A stretch of DNA of 9,414 nt, taken from Chryseobacterium sp. (GTDB lineage: Bacteria; Bacteroidota; Bacteroidia; Flavobacteriales; Weeksellaceae). The DNA lies in NCBI GenBank assembly GCA_017989575.1, contig JAGNPP010000081.1:1-9414 (forward strand), given 5' to 3'. The notes beneath the pieces were generated by a model that was not told the DNA's origin, made no database searches, and was given only the letters and a program-made list of their open reading frames with translations. Both the position numbers and the translations under genes were made by a program. Shown here piece after piece: positions 1-7,342 of the stretch. How positions within the stretch are numbered: the first letter of the stretch is position 1; the number at the start of each line of letters is the position of its first letter.

Positions 1-1323
1 AGATTCCGTTTCTGAGATTTTATTTTTAAGTTTTCTTACACGATATTTTTCGATGAAATCTGATAATTTTTTAAATTCAATTTCAGTCAGATTCCGGTAG
101 AAAGAATCTTTGACATCATCGGTTTTAATTTCTGAAGTGAGTTTTTCAAGCTGTTGGAAAAATAAGGTGTAATCCAGATTCAAATCCTGCATCGTCTGTT
201 GCCATTCGGTGAAAAATCGTTCATCTTCAGCCAAAACCTCATCAAAACCAAATTTATCCGCCAACATTTTATCGTGTTTCACCCAAAATTGCTTTCCGAA
301 ATCATCTAATATTTTTTCTAAAACCTCAGCATCATTAATCAAAGGAAAAATCGCATTCGCCAAAGTCGCCAAATTCCAATGTGAAATCTGACCTTGTTTC
401 CCGAAAGCGTATCTTCTTCCTGGCAAATCAGTCGTGTTTGGTGTAAATTCCAAATCGTAGCCATCCATCATAGAATAAGGTCCATAATCTATCGTCAAAC
501 CAAGAATCGACATATTATCGGTATTCATCACACCGTGAACGAATCCGACGCGATACCAATCGATTACCATTTTCAAAGTTCTGTCGCAAATGGCTTGAAA
601 CCAATCGATGTATTTTGTAGGATTATTTTCTGAGGAAACTTCGGGGAAGAAATTTTCAATCGCATAATCTGCCAATTGCTTCAACAAATCATCTTGTTTT
701 CTGGCTGACAATAATTCAAAATGACCAAAACGAAGGAAAGATTCAGCCGTTCTCACCACAACTGCGCCTTGCTCCTTCTGCGGATTCCCAGAATATTGAA
801 TATCGCGAATAACATCTTCACCCGTTTTCGAAAGACTCAAAGCCCGTGTGGTTGGAACGCCGAGATGAAACATCGCTTCACTCATCAGATATTCCCGAAT
901 CGAGGAACGCAAAACCGCTCTTCCGTCGGCAGTTCTGGAGTAAGGTGTTGCTCCGGCGCCTTTCCATTGGATTTCGGTTTGGTGATTTCCATTTTGAATT
1001 TCTCCTGCGTAGATGGCTCGTCCGTCGCCCAATTGTCCAGCCCAATTCCCAAACTGATGTCCCGCATAAGCCGTTGCATAAGTTTTCACATTTTCTGGGA
1101 GACTTTGAGCTGAGAGAAAATCTTTATCGTTTTGATTTTCAATTTCCCCAAGTCCAATTTCTTCAGCAAGATTTTCATTAAAATCAATTAATTCAGTCTT
1201 TTCAAAATCGGCGGGTTCGACTGTGCAAAACATTACGTCGGCCGTTTGTCTTTGCATCGTATTTCCAGAGAAATCACCGGGAAACAGTTTCGTATATTTT
1301 TGAGTAATGAGATTGAGCTTCAT
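1..1323 (-). CDS. selO: SelO/YdiU family protein adenylyltransferase (AMPylase), C-terminus cut by window edge
   Basis: SelO has an atypical kinase fold that binds ATP in flipped orientation and transfers AMP to Ser/Thr/Tyr of target proteins; in E. coli it is linked to redox and oxidative-stress control. The 441 visible codons are open and match the family along their length: YAGHQFG (86-92), QLGDGRA (97-103), WKGAGATPYSR (120-130), SSIREYL (140-146) and FVHGVMNTDNMS (261-272) followed by TIDYGP. By position K121 and E144 fit the ATP-binding Lys/Glu pair, D269 and N270 the catalytic pair and D279 the metal ligand, so the site looks intact. The start is fixed: an in-frame TGA lies at 1342-1344, no other start codon intervenes, and the N-terminal LFPGD motif fits family N-termini. 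Family members run about 480-520 residues, so some 40-80 are missing, including the C-terminal redox Cys/Sec region. The gene follows the PBP operon terminator with almost no leader. Identification is firm; targets here are unknown. Confidence 0.95.
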   Translation of the reverse strand, partial: MKLNLITQKYTKLFPGDFSGNTMQRQTADVMFCTVEPADFEKTELIDFNENLAEEIGLGEIENQNDKDFLSAQSLPENVKTYATAYAGHQFGNWAGQLGDGRAIYAGEIQNGNHQTEIQWKGAGATPYSRTADGRAVLRSSIREYLMSEAMFHLGVPTTRALSLSKTGEDVIRDIQYSGNPQKEQGAVVVRTAESFLRFGHFELLSARKQDDLLKQLADYAIENFFPEVSSENNPTKYIDWFQAICDRTLKMVIDWYRVGFVHGVMNTDNMSILGLTIDYGPYSMMDGYDLEFTPNTTDLPGRRYAFGKQGQISHWNLATLANAIFPLINDAEVLEKILDDFGKQFWVKHDKMLADKFGFDEVLAEDERFFTEWQQTMQDLNLDYTLFFQQLEKLTSEIKTDDVKDSFYRNLTEIEFKKLSDFIEKYRVRKLKNKISETES

Positions 1324-1329
1324 ATTTAC

Positions 1330-1356
1330 AAAAAACCCGCATCAGAAATGCGGGTT
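1330..1356 (-). terminator. Intrinsic terminator after the penicillin-binding protein gene
   Basis: A perfect 9-bp inverted repeat (AACCCGCAT at 1334-1342, ATGCGGGTT at 1348-1356) encloses a 5-nt loop. Read on the minus strand, the hairpin runs straight into six T residues (1335-1330), the form of a rho-independent terminator. It begins 6 nt beyond the stop codon of the penicillin-binding protein, so it should end the ricT-gldH-PBP transcript. The selO start codon lies only 6 nt beyond the T-tract. The plus-strand reading lacks a good T-run, so it is probably one-directional. Confidence 0.88.
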
Positions 1357-1362
1357 ATATTT

Positions 1363-3720
1363 TTATTTATTAAAATCTATATCTTCTCCGGAATTGAGTG
1401 TTTCGTTAGAATTTTCTTCTTTCTTCACGGGTTTTTCTGGGACAATTTGTGTTGGATTTTTCAGTTCGTCGATGGATTGTAATCCGCCTTCGTCGCCATA
1501 TCCATTTCTTAGGTTATTCAAATCTGAACAACTTCCTGTCCAGTTGGCTGGCTTGATGAATTTATCCTCAGGAAGAATATTCAAAGCTTTATCAGCAAAA
1601 ACCTTTTTCATATAAATGGCCCAAATTGGAAGTCCCATTTTCGCTCCTTGTCCTTCGCCTGTGCTCCAGAAGTGTGTTGCTCTGTCTTCCCAACCAACCC
1701 AAACATCAGTCGCTAGTTTTGGAACAATTCCTACAAACCATCCATCTGAGTTTTTCTGCGTTGTTCCAGTTTTACCTGCGATTTCTACACTTGCAGGAAT
1801 TCCACGTCTTCTCAATTCTCCGGAAGCTGTCCCGAACTCCGTTACACCCTTCATCAAATCGAGCATCGTGTAAGCGTACATTTCGTTCATTACTTCTTTC
1901 ACGACAGGTTTTACTTCTTTTATTACTCGTCCGTTAGCATCTTCGATCCTCCAAATCATTTCCGGTTTTGTATAGTTTCCGAAATTGGCGAAAGCACTGA
2001 ACGCTCCTAACATTTCATAAATGGTAATATCAGAAGTACCCAAGGCCATTGGTAAATGCTTATCTATTGGACTTGTTACACCCAAATCTCTTGCTAGCTG
2101 GATGACATTTTCCGTTCCTGCCATTTCTGCTAATCTAATTGCGACAGGATTTAAAGATTTTGCAATACCTTCTTTCATTGTAACGCTTCCGCCACCACCT
2201 TTCACGTGCCAACTTCCTTTAGAATAAGACGCATTGGAGACTGCTGAACAAGGCGTCATCCCGAGATGCATAATTGCAGTTGCGTAAACAAATGGTTTGA
2301 AAGTGGATCCGACCTGACGTTTCCCTTGTTTCACGTGATCGTACTGGAAATGTTGCCAGTTGATTCCCCCAACCCAGGCTTTGATATCGCCAGTCGCAGG
2401 TTCCATAGACATCAAACCAGCCTGTGCAATCTGCTTGTGATAACGGATAGAATCCCAAGGTGACATCTCCACTTCTTCCTCGCCTTGCCAAGTAAATCTG
2501 GTCATTTTTGTAGGCTCGTGGAAATCAAGCATAATAGAATCTTCAGACATTCCTTCTGCTTTCAATTGTTTGTAACGTCCAGTTCTTTTGACTGCGGACA
2601 TCATCAAACTATTGATTTGAGTTTTATTAAGATTATAATACGGACGGTTTGGATTACGTCTCATCTCACCGTCAAAATTTTTCTGTAGCGCTGTCAAGTG
2701 TTCTTTGATTGCCTCCTCCGCATATCTTTGCATTCTGGAATCCAAAGTCACATAGATTTTTAATCCGTTTTTGTAAAGATTGAGTTCTTTCCCAGTTTCT
2801 TTTTCGTAAGCCTCAAGATATTGTTGAATCTCTTTTCTAAGATAAAATTTATAATAAGCAGAATAACCTTCTTCCACAGATTCTATCTCGTGGAAATCAA
2901 CAACGATCGGTGTAGAAACAGCCTTTTCATAAGTAGAATTATCAATGTATCCGGTTTCCAACATTTGTTTCAAAACCACATCTCTTCTCACTTTTGCCTT
3001 CTCAGGATTTCTGTAAGGATTGTTTCTTCTTGGTGCTTCTAACATCGCTACAAACGTCGCCGCTTCGGGCAAAGTCAGTTGATTAACAGATTTGTTGAAA
3101 TAGACCCTCGATGCCATTTCGATCCCTTTTGCATTGAAAAGGAAGTCCATTTTATTGAAATATAATGCGATGATTTCTTCCTTGGTGTAACGTTTTTCAA
3201 GACTTACAGCAACGCTCCATTCTTTCAGTTTTTGGAAAGCTCTTTCAATTTTGTTTTGAGAAGCATTTCCGGTGAACAATAATTTTGCAAGCTGCTGCGT
3301 AATGGTAGAACCTCCACCTCTTTCGCCTCCATAGCGGATTGCTCTTGCGATGGATTTTAAATCAATTCCGGAATGCTCTTTGAAACGTTCATCTTCCTTT
3401 GCTTGCAGCGCATAAACCAAATATGGTGGTAACTGCTTGTAAGTCACTGGCTTGGTTTTTTCTTTTTCGAATTTCCCAAGAAGCACATTATCGGAAGAAT
3501 AGATCTCCGATGCGACATAGATATCCGGATTTTCCAGCTCTTTCACATCTGGCATATCGCCTACAAAACCTTGCGAAACGGCAAAAAACAATCCAGAAAT
3601 TCCTAAAACCACAGCAAAAAATGCAATCCAAATGAATTTGACCCATTTTCTGATTCCTGATTTTGCTTTTTTCTTGTCTGGCAGAGGAAAAGTTTTATGT
3701 TCAGTTTTCTTATTTTCCAT
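1363..3720 (-). CDS. mrcA: Bifunctional class A penicillin-binding protein (PBP1A type): GT51 glycosyltransferase plus transpeptidase
   Basis: This enzyme polymerises lipid II into glycan strands and cross-links the peptides in the periplasm, anchored in the inner membrane. The 785-residue protein has a basic cytoplasmic head (1-28), one membrane helix (about 28-50), then GT51 with the catalytic-Glu motif EDERF (109-113), GGSTITQQ (136-143), E167 in the KLKE stretch and EEIIALYFN (181-189). The transpeptidase carries the acyl-serine motif STFK (472-475), SLN (522-524) and KTGTT (650-654), so both active sites look complete. Length is normal for PBP1A-type proteins. After about residue 735 the tail is charged and Pro/Glu/Asn-rich, with no visible domain. 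The gene starts 7 nt after the gldH stop codon and ends at a strong terminator, so it is the last gene of the ricT-gldH-PBP unit. The symbol is family-level; a ponA-like or mrcB-like name would be equally defensible. Confidence 0.96.
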   Translation of the reverse strand: MENKKTEHKTFPLPDKKKAKSGIRKWVKFIWIAFFAVVLGISGLFFAVSQGFVGDMPDVKELENPDIYVASEIYSSDNVLLGKFEKEKTKPVTYKQLPPYLVYALQAKEDERFKEHSGIDLKSIARAIRYGGERGGGSTITQQLAKLLFTGNASQNKIERAFQKLKEWSVAVSLEKRYTKEEIIALYFNKMDFLFNAKGIEMASRVYFNKSVNQLTLPEAATFVAMLEAPRRNNPYRNPEKAKVRRDVVLKQMLETGYIDNSTYEKAVSTPIVVDFHEIESVEEGYSAYYKFYLRKEIQQYLEAYEKETGKELNLYKNGLKIYVTLDSRMQRYAEEAIKEHLTALQKNFDGEMRRNPNRPYYNLNKTQINSLMMSAVKRTGRYKQLKAEGMSEDSIMLDFHEPTKMTRFTWQGEEEVEMSPWDSIRYHKQIAQAGLMSMEPATGDIKAWVGGINWQHFQYDHVKQGKRQVGSTFKPFVYATAIMHLGMTPCSAVSNASYSKGSWHVKGGGGSVTMKEGIAKSLNPVAIRLAEMAGTENVIQLARDLGVTSPIDKHLPMALGTSDITIYEMLGAFSAFANFGNYTKPEMIWRIEDANGRVIKEVKPVVKEVMNEMYAYTMLDLMKGVTEFGTASGELRRRGIPASVEIAGKTGTTQKNSDGWFVGIVPKLATDVWVGWEDRATHFWSTGEGQGAKMGLPIWAIYMKKVFADKALNILPEDKFIKPANWTGSCSDLNNLRNGYGDEGGLQSIDELKNPTQIVPEKPVKKEENSNETLNSGEDIDFNK

Positions 3721-3727
3721 TAATAAA

Positions 3728-4198
3728 TTATGGCTTTAAGTTTTGAATTTTAATTCCTAAATCTTCTATTCCCGGCAAAACATCCTTTCGCATTGCCTGA
3801 ACAACTTTGACAGAATATTTCCCATTTTTCGGAAATTTATAATTGAGTTTGTACTGAAAAGTGATTTCTTTGGCGTCTCCGAAACCTGTTCCAATCCACT
3901 CTCCATTTGGTTTTGCTAACACAAAATTAAGCGTATCTGTTGAGATATTCTTCTTATTCTGTTCGATGCTTGCAATCAGTCTTAGGTTGCTGTATGGATA
4001 ATCATTGTTATTCCGAACCAGCAACATCAGATTTTTCTGATTCTGAGCGTCTTTCATATCAAAATCAAAGGTTTGAGCAGTTTTCTTCTTCCATTGATTA
4101 TTGACGTTATTCACCAAAATAGTTTCATTTTCATTTTGGCAAGAACTCACAGATAAAAACAGGATAAAAACAACTATTAATCTAAGCATTACCTTCAT
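3728..4198 (-). CDS. gldH: Gliding motility lipoprotein GldH
   Basis: GldH is a lipoprotein needed for gliding in Flavobacterium johnsoniae; its biochemical role is not defined. The 156-residue product has a lipoprotein signal peptide: basic n-region, hydrophobic core LIVVFILFL and lipobox VSSC with the acylated Cys at position 20. The mature part carries stretches I recognise from GldH: VRNNNDYPYSNL (61-72), the TDTLNF-AKPNGEWIGTGFGD block (about 92-108) and a late QAMRKD segment. It overlaps the 3' end of ricT by 17 bp, suggesting translational coupling, and is followed 7 nt later by the PBP gene. The start at 4198 is preferred because K2 and R6 give a normal charged n-region. A second ATG at 4189 (M4) is possible; an AAGG lies 2 nt upstream of it, too close for a normal Shine-Dalgarno site. 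Many Chryseobacterium-like bacteria keep gld genes without visible gliding, so motility cannot be read from this gene alone. Confidence 0.9.
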   Translation of the reverse strand: MKVMLRLIVVFILFLSVSSCQNENETILVNNVNNQWKKKTAQTFDFDMKDAQNQKNLMLLVRNNNDYPYSNLRLIASIEQNKKNISTDTLNFVLAKPNGEWIGTGFGDAKEITFQYKLNYKFPKNGKYSVKVVQAMRKDVLPGIEDLGIKIQNLKP

Positions 4199-5648
4199 TT
4201 TTCGGCGGAAATTTCTTTTTCGGTTTTTTGAACGGTTTTTTCTGCGTTTTATTTTCCGCTGACGGATTATCTGTTGACTGAACTATTGGCTCAGTCGCTT
4301 TATTTTCGACAGGTTTTTGCTCGTTTTGGCGATTTCTGTTGTCACCTTGTCTCGGATTTTTATTTTGTCTTGGCTGATTTCCATTAGATTGAACCTTTGG
4401 AGCGCCATCTTTGTATTCTACAGGTTTTTGCTCGTTCGGACGGTTTCTGTTATCGGCTTGTCTTGGATTTTTATTTTCCGATTGAGGTCTCGCAGGCCTG
4501 TTGTCTGGCTGTCTCGGATTATTTTTATCTCTGTTATTATTGTTCGGTCTTGGTTTTCTGTTCTTCTTCTCGAAACGGTCAACGCTGTTTTCCTGAATCA
4601 AATCAGAAGTTACCATACGGTTTTCAATCACTTTTACATCTTCCAATGCCTTAGATTTCTCACCTTTTTTGTTGATGGCAATCATCTTTTGAACTTCGAA
4701 GATATCGATATCATACCAAGCCATTGAGTTTTCTACATATGCAAACCACATTTTCTTTTTGAAAACATCGATTTTGATGCAGAATGCTCTACCTTTTTCG
4801 GTATTCAAAACTGTACTTGAAGATGGAAAATCCCTCAAAACATCAAGATACGTGTCCAATTCATAATTAAGACAACATTTCAATTTTCCGCATTGTCCAG
4901 CTAATTTTTGAGGATTGATGCTCAACTGCTGGTAACGCGCCGCATTGGTATTCACAGAACGGAAATCTGTCAACCAAGTAGAACAACACAGTTCACGGCC
5001 ACAAGACCCGATTCCACCAACTTTTGCAGATTCTTGACGGAAGCCAATTTGCTTCATATCAATTTTGGTTCTGAAAAGAGAAGCGTATTCTTTGATCAAC
5101 TGTCGGAAATCAATTCTGTTATCCGCTGTATAGTAAAAAGTTACCTTCGACCCATCACCTTGATATTCAACGTCGGTGATTTTCATTTCCAGATTTAGTC
5201 CGTAAGCAATTTTACGCGCTTCTACTTTGAGTGCGTTTTCCTTATTTCTAAGGTCTTGCCAAGTTTCTACATCTTTTTGATTCGCCAAACGATAGACTTT
5301 TTGAAGGCTATCTATATGAACGTTTTTCTTTTTCATCTGGATTTTCACCAGTTCTCCTGAGAGACTTACTACACCTATATCGTGACCCGGACTGGATTCT
5401 ACAGCAATAATACTTCCTATATGTAAAGGCAGGTTGTTGACGTTTCTATAATATAATTTACGTTCGTTCTTAAAACGAACTTCCACATATTCTGAACTTT
5501 TTGAACCCGACGGATTAACATCGGAAAGCCAGTCAAAAACACTTAATTTATAACTATTGCCACAAGTATCTACACTACTGCACCCACTGGCACTCTTCGT
5601 ACCGCAAGAGTGGGAAGAATCGCCGGATGTTTTGCATCCACAACTCAT
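4182..5648 (-). CDS. ricT: RicT/PSP1-domain Fe-S regulatory protein, long flavobacterial form
   Basis: The core of this 488-residue protein aligns well with B. subtilis RicT (YaaT), part of the RicA-RicF-RicT complex that carries [4Fe-4S] clusters and affects RNase Y processing, sporulation, competence and biofilm formation. Visible core features are EYVEVRFKN (53-61), the ESSPGHDIGVV segment (84-94), the PSP1 region (about 100-190) with FYYTADNRIDFRQL (171-184), and two Cys-rich motifs, GGIGSCGRELCCSTWL (C216, C221, C222) and GQCGKLKCCLNYE (C253, C258, C259), the candidate cluster ligands. Two parts have no counterpart in the 275-residue Bacillus protein: a 30-residue head with C3, C5, C15, C23 and C29, and a basic, Asn/Gln/Pro/Arg-rich tail from about 361 containing 37-residue repeats. 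The gene is first in a presumed operon with gldH and the PBP gene. No RicA or RicF homologue is visible. Fold and family are firm; function in this phylum is not established. Confidence 0.93.
   Translation of the reverse strand: MSCGCKTSGDSSHSCGTKSASGCSSVDTCGNSYKLSVFDWLSDVNPSGSKSSEYVEVRFKNERKLYYRNVNNLPLHIGSIIAVESSPGHDIGVVSLSGELVKIQMKKKNVHIDSLQKVYRLANQKDVETWQDLRNKENALKVEARKIAYGLNLEMKITDVEYQGDGSKVTFYYTADNRIDFRQLIKEYASLFRTKIDMKQIGFRQESAKVGGIGSCGRELCCSTWLTDFRSVNTNAARYQQLSINPQKLAGQCGKLKCCLNYELDTYLDVLRDFPSSSTVLNTEKGRAFCIKIDVFKKKMWFAYVENSMAWYDIDIFEVQKMIAINKKGEKSKALEDVKVIENRMVTSDLIQENSVDRFEKKNRKPRPNNNNRDKNNPRQPDNRPARPQSENKNPRQADNRNRPNEQKPVEYKDGAPKVQSNGNQPRQNKNPRQGDNRNRQNEQKPVENKATEPIVQSTDNPSAENKTQKKPFKKPKKKFPPKNEGNA
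4248..4520 (-). repeat. 111-bp (37-codon) tandem repeat in the ricT 3' region
   Basis: Residues 394-430 and 431-467 of RicT are consecutive copies of the same 37-residue unit, encoded at 4359-4469 and 4248-4358. They share 24 of 37 residues, including NPRQ, DNRNR, NEQKPVE and VQS. A partial earlier copy (residues 377-393, DNA 4470-4520) begins with NPRQ-DNR and ends with ENK. The period is also visible in the DNA: CAGGTTTTTGCTCGTT recurs exactly 111 bp apart (4310 and 4421). Units are in frame, so copy-number change would lengthen or shorten a disordered tail without breaking the protein. Confidence 0.88.
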
Positions 5649-5673
5649 ATTTTAATTTTTTTATGTCTGAATG

Positions 5674-5681
5674 CAAAGTTA
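5674..5681 (-). promoter_or_regulatory. Putative -7 promoter element for the ricT-gldH-PBP operon
   Basis: On the minus strand this reads TAACTTTG, an exact match to the Bacteroidota -7 consensus TAnnTTTG. It ends 25 nt before the ricT start codon, giving a predicted leader of roughly 20 nt that is mostly A and T, as usual for initiation without a strong Shine-Dalgarno in this phylum. No TTG (-33) element is visible at the usual distance, so the promoter may be weak or factor-assisted. It is a sequence match only. Confidence 0.6.
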
Positions 5682-6000
5682 ATATAAATTTTATTTAAGC
5701 TTACCGATTATATTTTTTAAAAATATTTTTTTATTAATTTTTAGTTAATACTATGTTAATATTGATGAATAGACAAAACAAACACTAATAATTTATGATA
5801 TAACTAAAATGAAAATTTGCATTTTAAGTAGGTTTAGCTTAATTCGTTTAAAATTAAACTCCTTCAAAATAATTTAATTTAAAAATCATAACTATAATAT
5901 TATCAACGAAATAAATAATTATGATAATTAAACAATTATTCTTAGAATAGCAATGTTTAACTTTTTTTACGATTTTTTATAATTGTTATTGAAATAATTA

Positions 6001-6008
6001 TAAATTTG
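6001..6008 (+). promoter_or_regulatory. Putative -7 promoter element for the porin-lipoprotein operon
   Basis: TAAATTTG is an exact match to TAnnTTTG. The nearest upstream TTG triplets (5983-5985 and 5989-5991) are closer than the usual 17-23 nt, the better one leaving 15 nt, so the -33 element is poor. Transcription from here would give a leader of about 80-85 nt containing the inverted repeat at 6026-6071. A weaker overlapping candidate, TATAATTG, lies at 5978-5985. Confidence 0.55.
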
Positions 6009-6025
6009 GAACATTAATAATCCTT

Positions 6026-6071
6026 GTATGAAATCGCTTTGGCTAGCAAGACAAAATTTGCGATGACATAC
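6026..6071 (+). promoter_or_regulatory. Interrupted dyad in the leader of the porin operon
   Basis: The arms are GTATG-aa-ATCGC (6026-6037) and GCGAT-ga-CATAC (6060-6071). Two 5-bp blocks pair perfectly around a symmetric 2x2 mismatch, with a 22-nt spacer that contains the palindrome GCTAGC. It lies between the predicted -7 element and the porin start codon (6098), so it could be an RNA hairpin in the 5' leader or a repressor operator. There is no T-run after it, so it is not a terminator. I do not match it to any known riboswitch class. Confidence 0.45.
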
Positions 6072-6097
6072 CAACTTTAAAACAATAAAATCGACAT

Positions 6098-7333
6098 ATG
6101 AAAAGAATTTTAATGACCGCGGCATTAACTGCCGGAGTAATGGCATACGCAGGAGGATTCCGAGTATCGCTACAAGGTGTAAAGCAGTTGGCTATGGCTC
6201 ACACCAGTGCTCACGCAGAGGATGCGAGTGTTGCATTCTTCAATCCTGCCGGTATTTCTTTTATACCTGCAAAACTGAGTGTGGCTTTGGGCGGATTTGG
6301 AATCAAATCCCAGTTTGAGTATCAAAATACGCAGACACTAAACTCATACAAAACCGACAACCCAATGGGAACTCCTATTTATTTTGCTGCAGCTTATAAA
6401 GTTACAGACAAAATCTCTGTGGGACTAAGCGCGACTACACCTTTTGGAAGTACTATAAAATGGGAAGATAACTGGGCTGGAAAAGACATCGTGCAAGAAA
6501 TGGAGCTAAAAGCTTATTATTTCCAACCAATGATCTCTGTAAAATTAGCACCTTGGGTTTCTCTTGGAGGAAGCTATATCATTGCAAGAGGTGAAGTGAT
6601 GCAGAACAAAGCCATAACTCCATATAATGGTTCGGTGACTATTGAAGATAGAAAAGCAAAAGGAACAGGATTTAGCTTTGGATTATACTTTCAACCAGAC
6701 ACAAAATGGGATGTTAGTGTAGCCTACAGAAGTCCTGTGGATATGAAAGCAGAAAAAGGAACAGCAACGTTTAATGTTTCCTCAGAGTTGTTTCCTCGTT
6801 TAGGAGTAGATGCAAACGGGCAAGATGGCTTTAAAGCAACCCTTCCTCTTGTAGATGAATATTTCATTGGTGCAACGTACAAAGTAACTCCAAAATGGCA
6901 AGTCTCAGCTGATTTCAATTACCAAGGATGGGAAAGATACAGCAAATTGGTTATCGATTTTGAAAATGCTCAGGCTGGTAATGTGCCTTCCGATATGACG
7001 GTTTCTTCTACGCCTAAAAACTTTAAAAACTCTAAGATTTTCCGAGTAGGAACACAATATATGTTGACAGACAAACTGGCAGGAAGATTGGGTTATTATT
7101 TTGACGAATCTCCTTATGATGACAAAGATTACGCTTTGGAATCTCCTTCTTTTGACGCAAACGTTGTAACAGGCGGTATTGGTTATAAGCTAGGAAAATT
7201 AAACATCGATGTCTCCGGAGCATATAGTTTTATGAAAAGCAGAGCTGTGGACAACGATTTTTATAATTTCAGAGGACAGGCTAAAGGAAAAGCTTACTAT
7301 TTTGGTCTAGGATTATCTTATAACGCATTTTAA
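6098..7333 (+). CDS. OmpP1/FadL/TodX-family outer-membrane transport protein
   Basis: FadL-family proteins are 14-strand outer-membrane barrels that admit hydrophobic compounds such as long-chain fatty acids through a plugged, laterally opening channel. The 411-residue product has a signal peptide with likely cleavage after AYA (A18|G19). The conserved N-terminal plug region follows, with GGFRVSLQGVKQLAMAHTSA and the FNPAG signature (48-52). The rest alternates polar and hydrophobic residues with many aromatic-ended strands, and the protein ends in YNAF with a C-terminal aromatic residue, as expected for Bam-dependent insertion. Length is close to E. coli FadL (about 446 with signal). The start has an A-rich upstream stretch (AACAATAAAA). 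An SGNH hydrolase lipoprotein gene begins 9 nt downstream and shares the terminator, so the two are very likely co-expressed. The true substrate is unknown; this family also moves aromatic hydrocarbons. Confidence 0.9.
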   Translation: MKRILMTAALTAGVMAYAGGFRVSLQGVKQLAMAHTSAHAEDASVAFFNPAGISFIPAKLSVALGGFGIKSQFEYQNTQTLNSYKTDNPMGTPIYFAAAYKVTDKISVGLSATTPFGSTIKWEDNWAGKDIVQEMELKAYYFQPMISVKLAPWVSLGGSYIIARGEVMQNKAITPYNGSVTIEDRKAKGTGFSFGLYFQPDTKWDVSVAYRSPVDMKAEKGTATFNVSSELFPRLGVDANGQDGFKATLPLVDEYFIGATYKVTPKWQVSADFNYQGWERYSKLVIDFENAQAGNVPSDMTVSSTPKNFKNSKIFRVGTQYMLTDKLAGRLGYYFDESPYDDKDYALESPSFDANVVTGGIGYKLGKLNIDVSGAYSFMKSRAVDNDFYNFRGQAKGKAYYFGLGLSYNAF

Positions 7334-7342
7334 AAATTAATT

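Larger units (their letters stand above)
5649..6097. other. AT-rich divergent intergenic region
   Basis: These 449 bp separate the divergent ricT and porin operons. The stretch is much richer in A/T than the flanking genes, and neither strand has an open frame with recognisable protein character, nor any tRNA-like or other RNA gene I can identify. It contains one exact TAnnTTTG element for each direction and an inverted repeat in the porin leader, annotated separately. The part from about 5690 to 5990 shows only A/T-rich sequence with short incidental repeats. Confidence 0.75.

Noticed and set aside
885..1079. Short minus-strand frame and several plus-strand frames within 209-1181
   Set aside because: They lie inside selO in other frames. 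The selO reading frame is continuous and carries all family motifs; the others show no protein character.
4317..4727. Plus-strand 136-residue frame rich in Ile/Val/Phe resembling a membrane protein
   Set aside because: It is the antisense of the Asn/Arg/Lys/Gln-rich ricT tail, whose codons read backwards give hydrophobic residues; it is an artefact of composition.
5744..5761. Two GTTAATA copies 11 bp apart in the intergenic region, like phased half-sites
   Set aside because: In such A/T-rich sequence a 7-bp repeat of A/T-dominated letters is expected by chance, and it is not placed over either predicted promoter.
6038..6059. Riboswitch or small RNA in the porin leader
   Set aside because: Only one interrupted stem is visible, with no conserved core of a known class and no terminator or sequestered start site after it.
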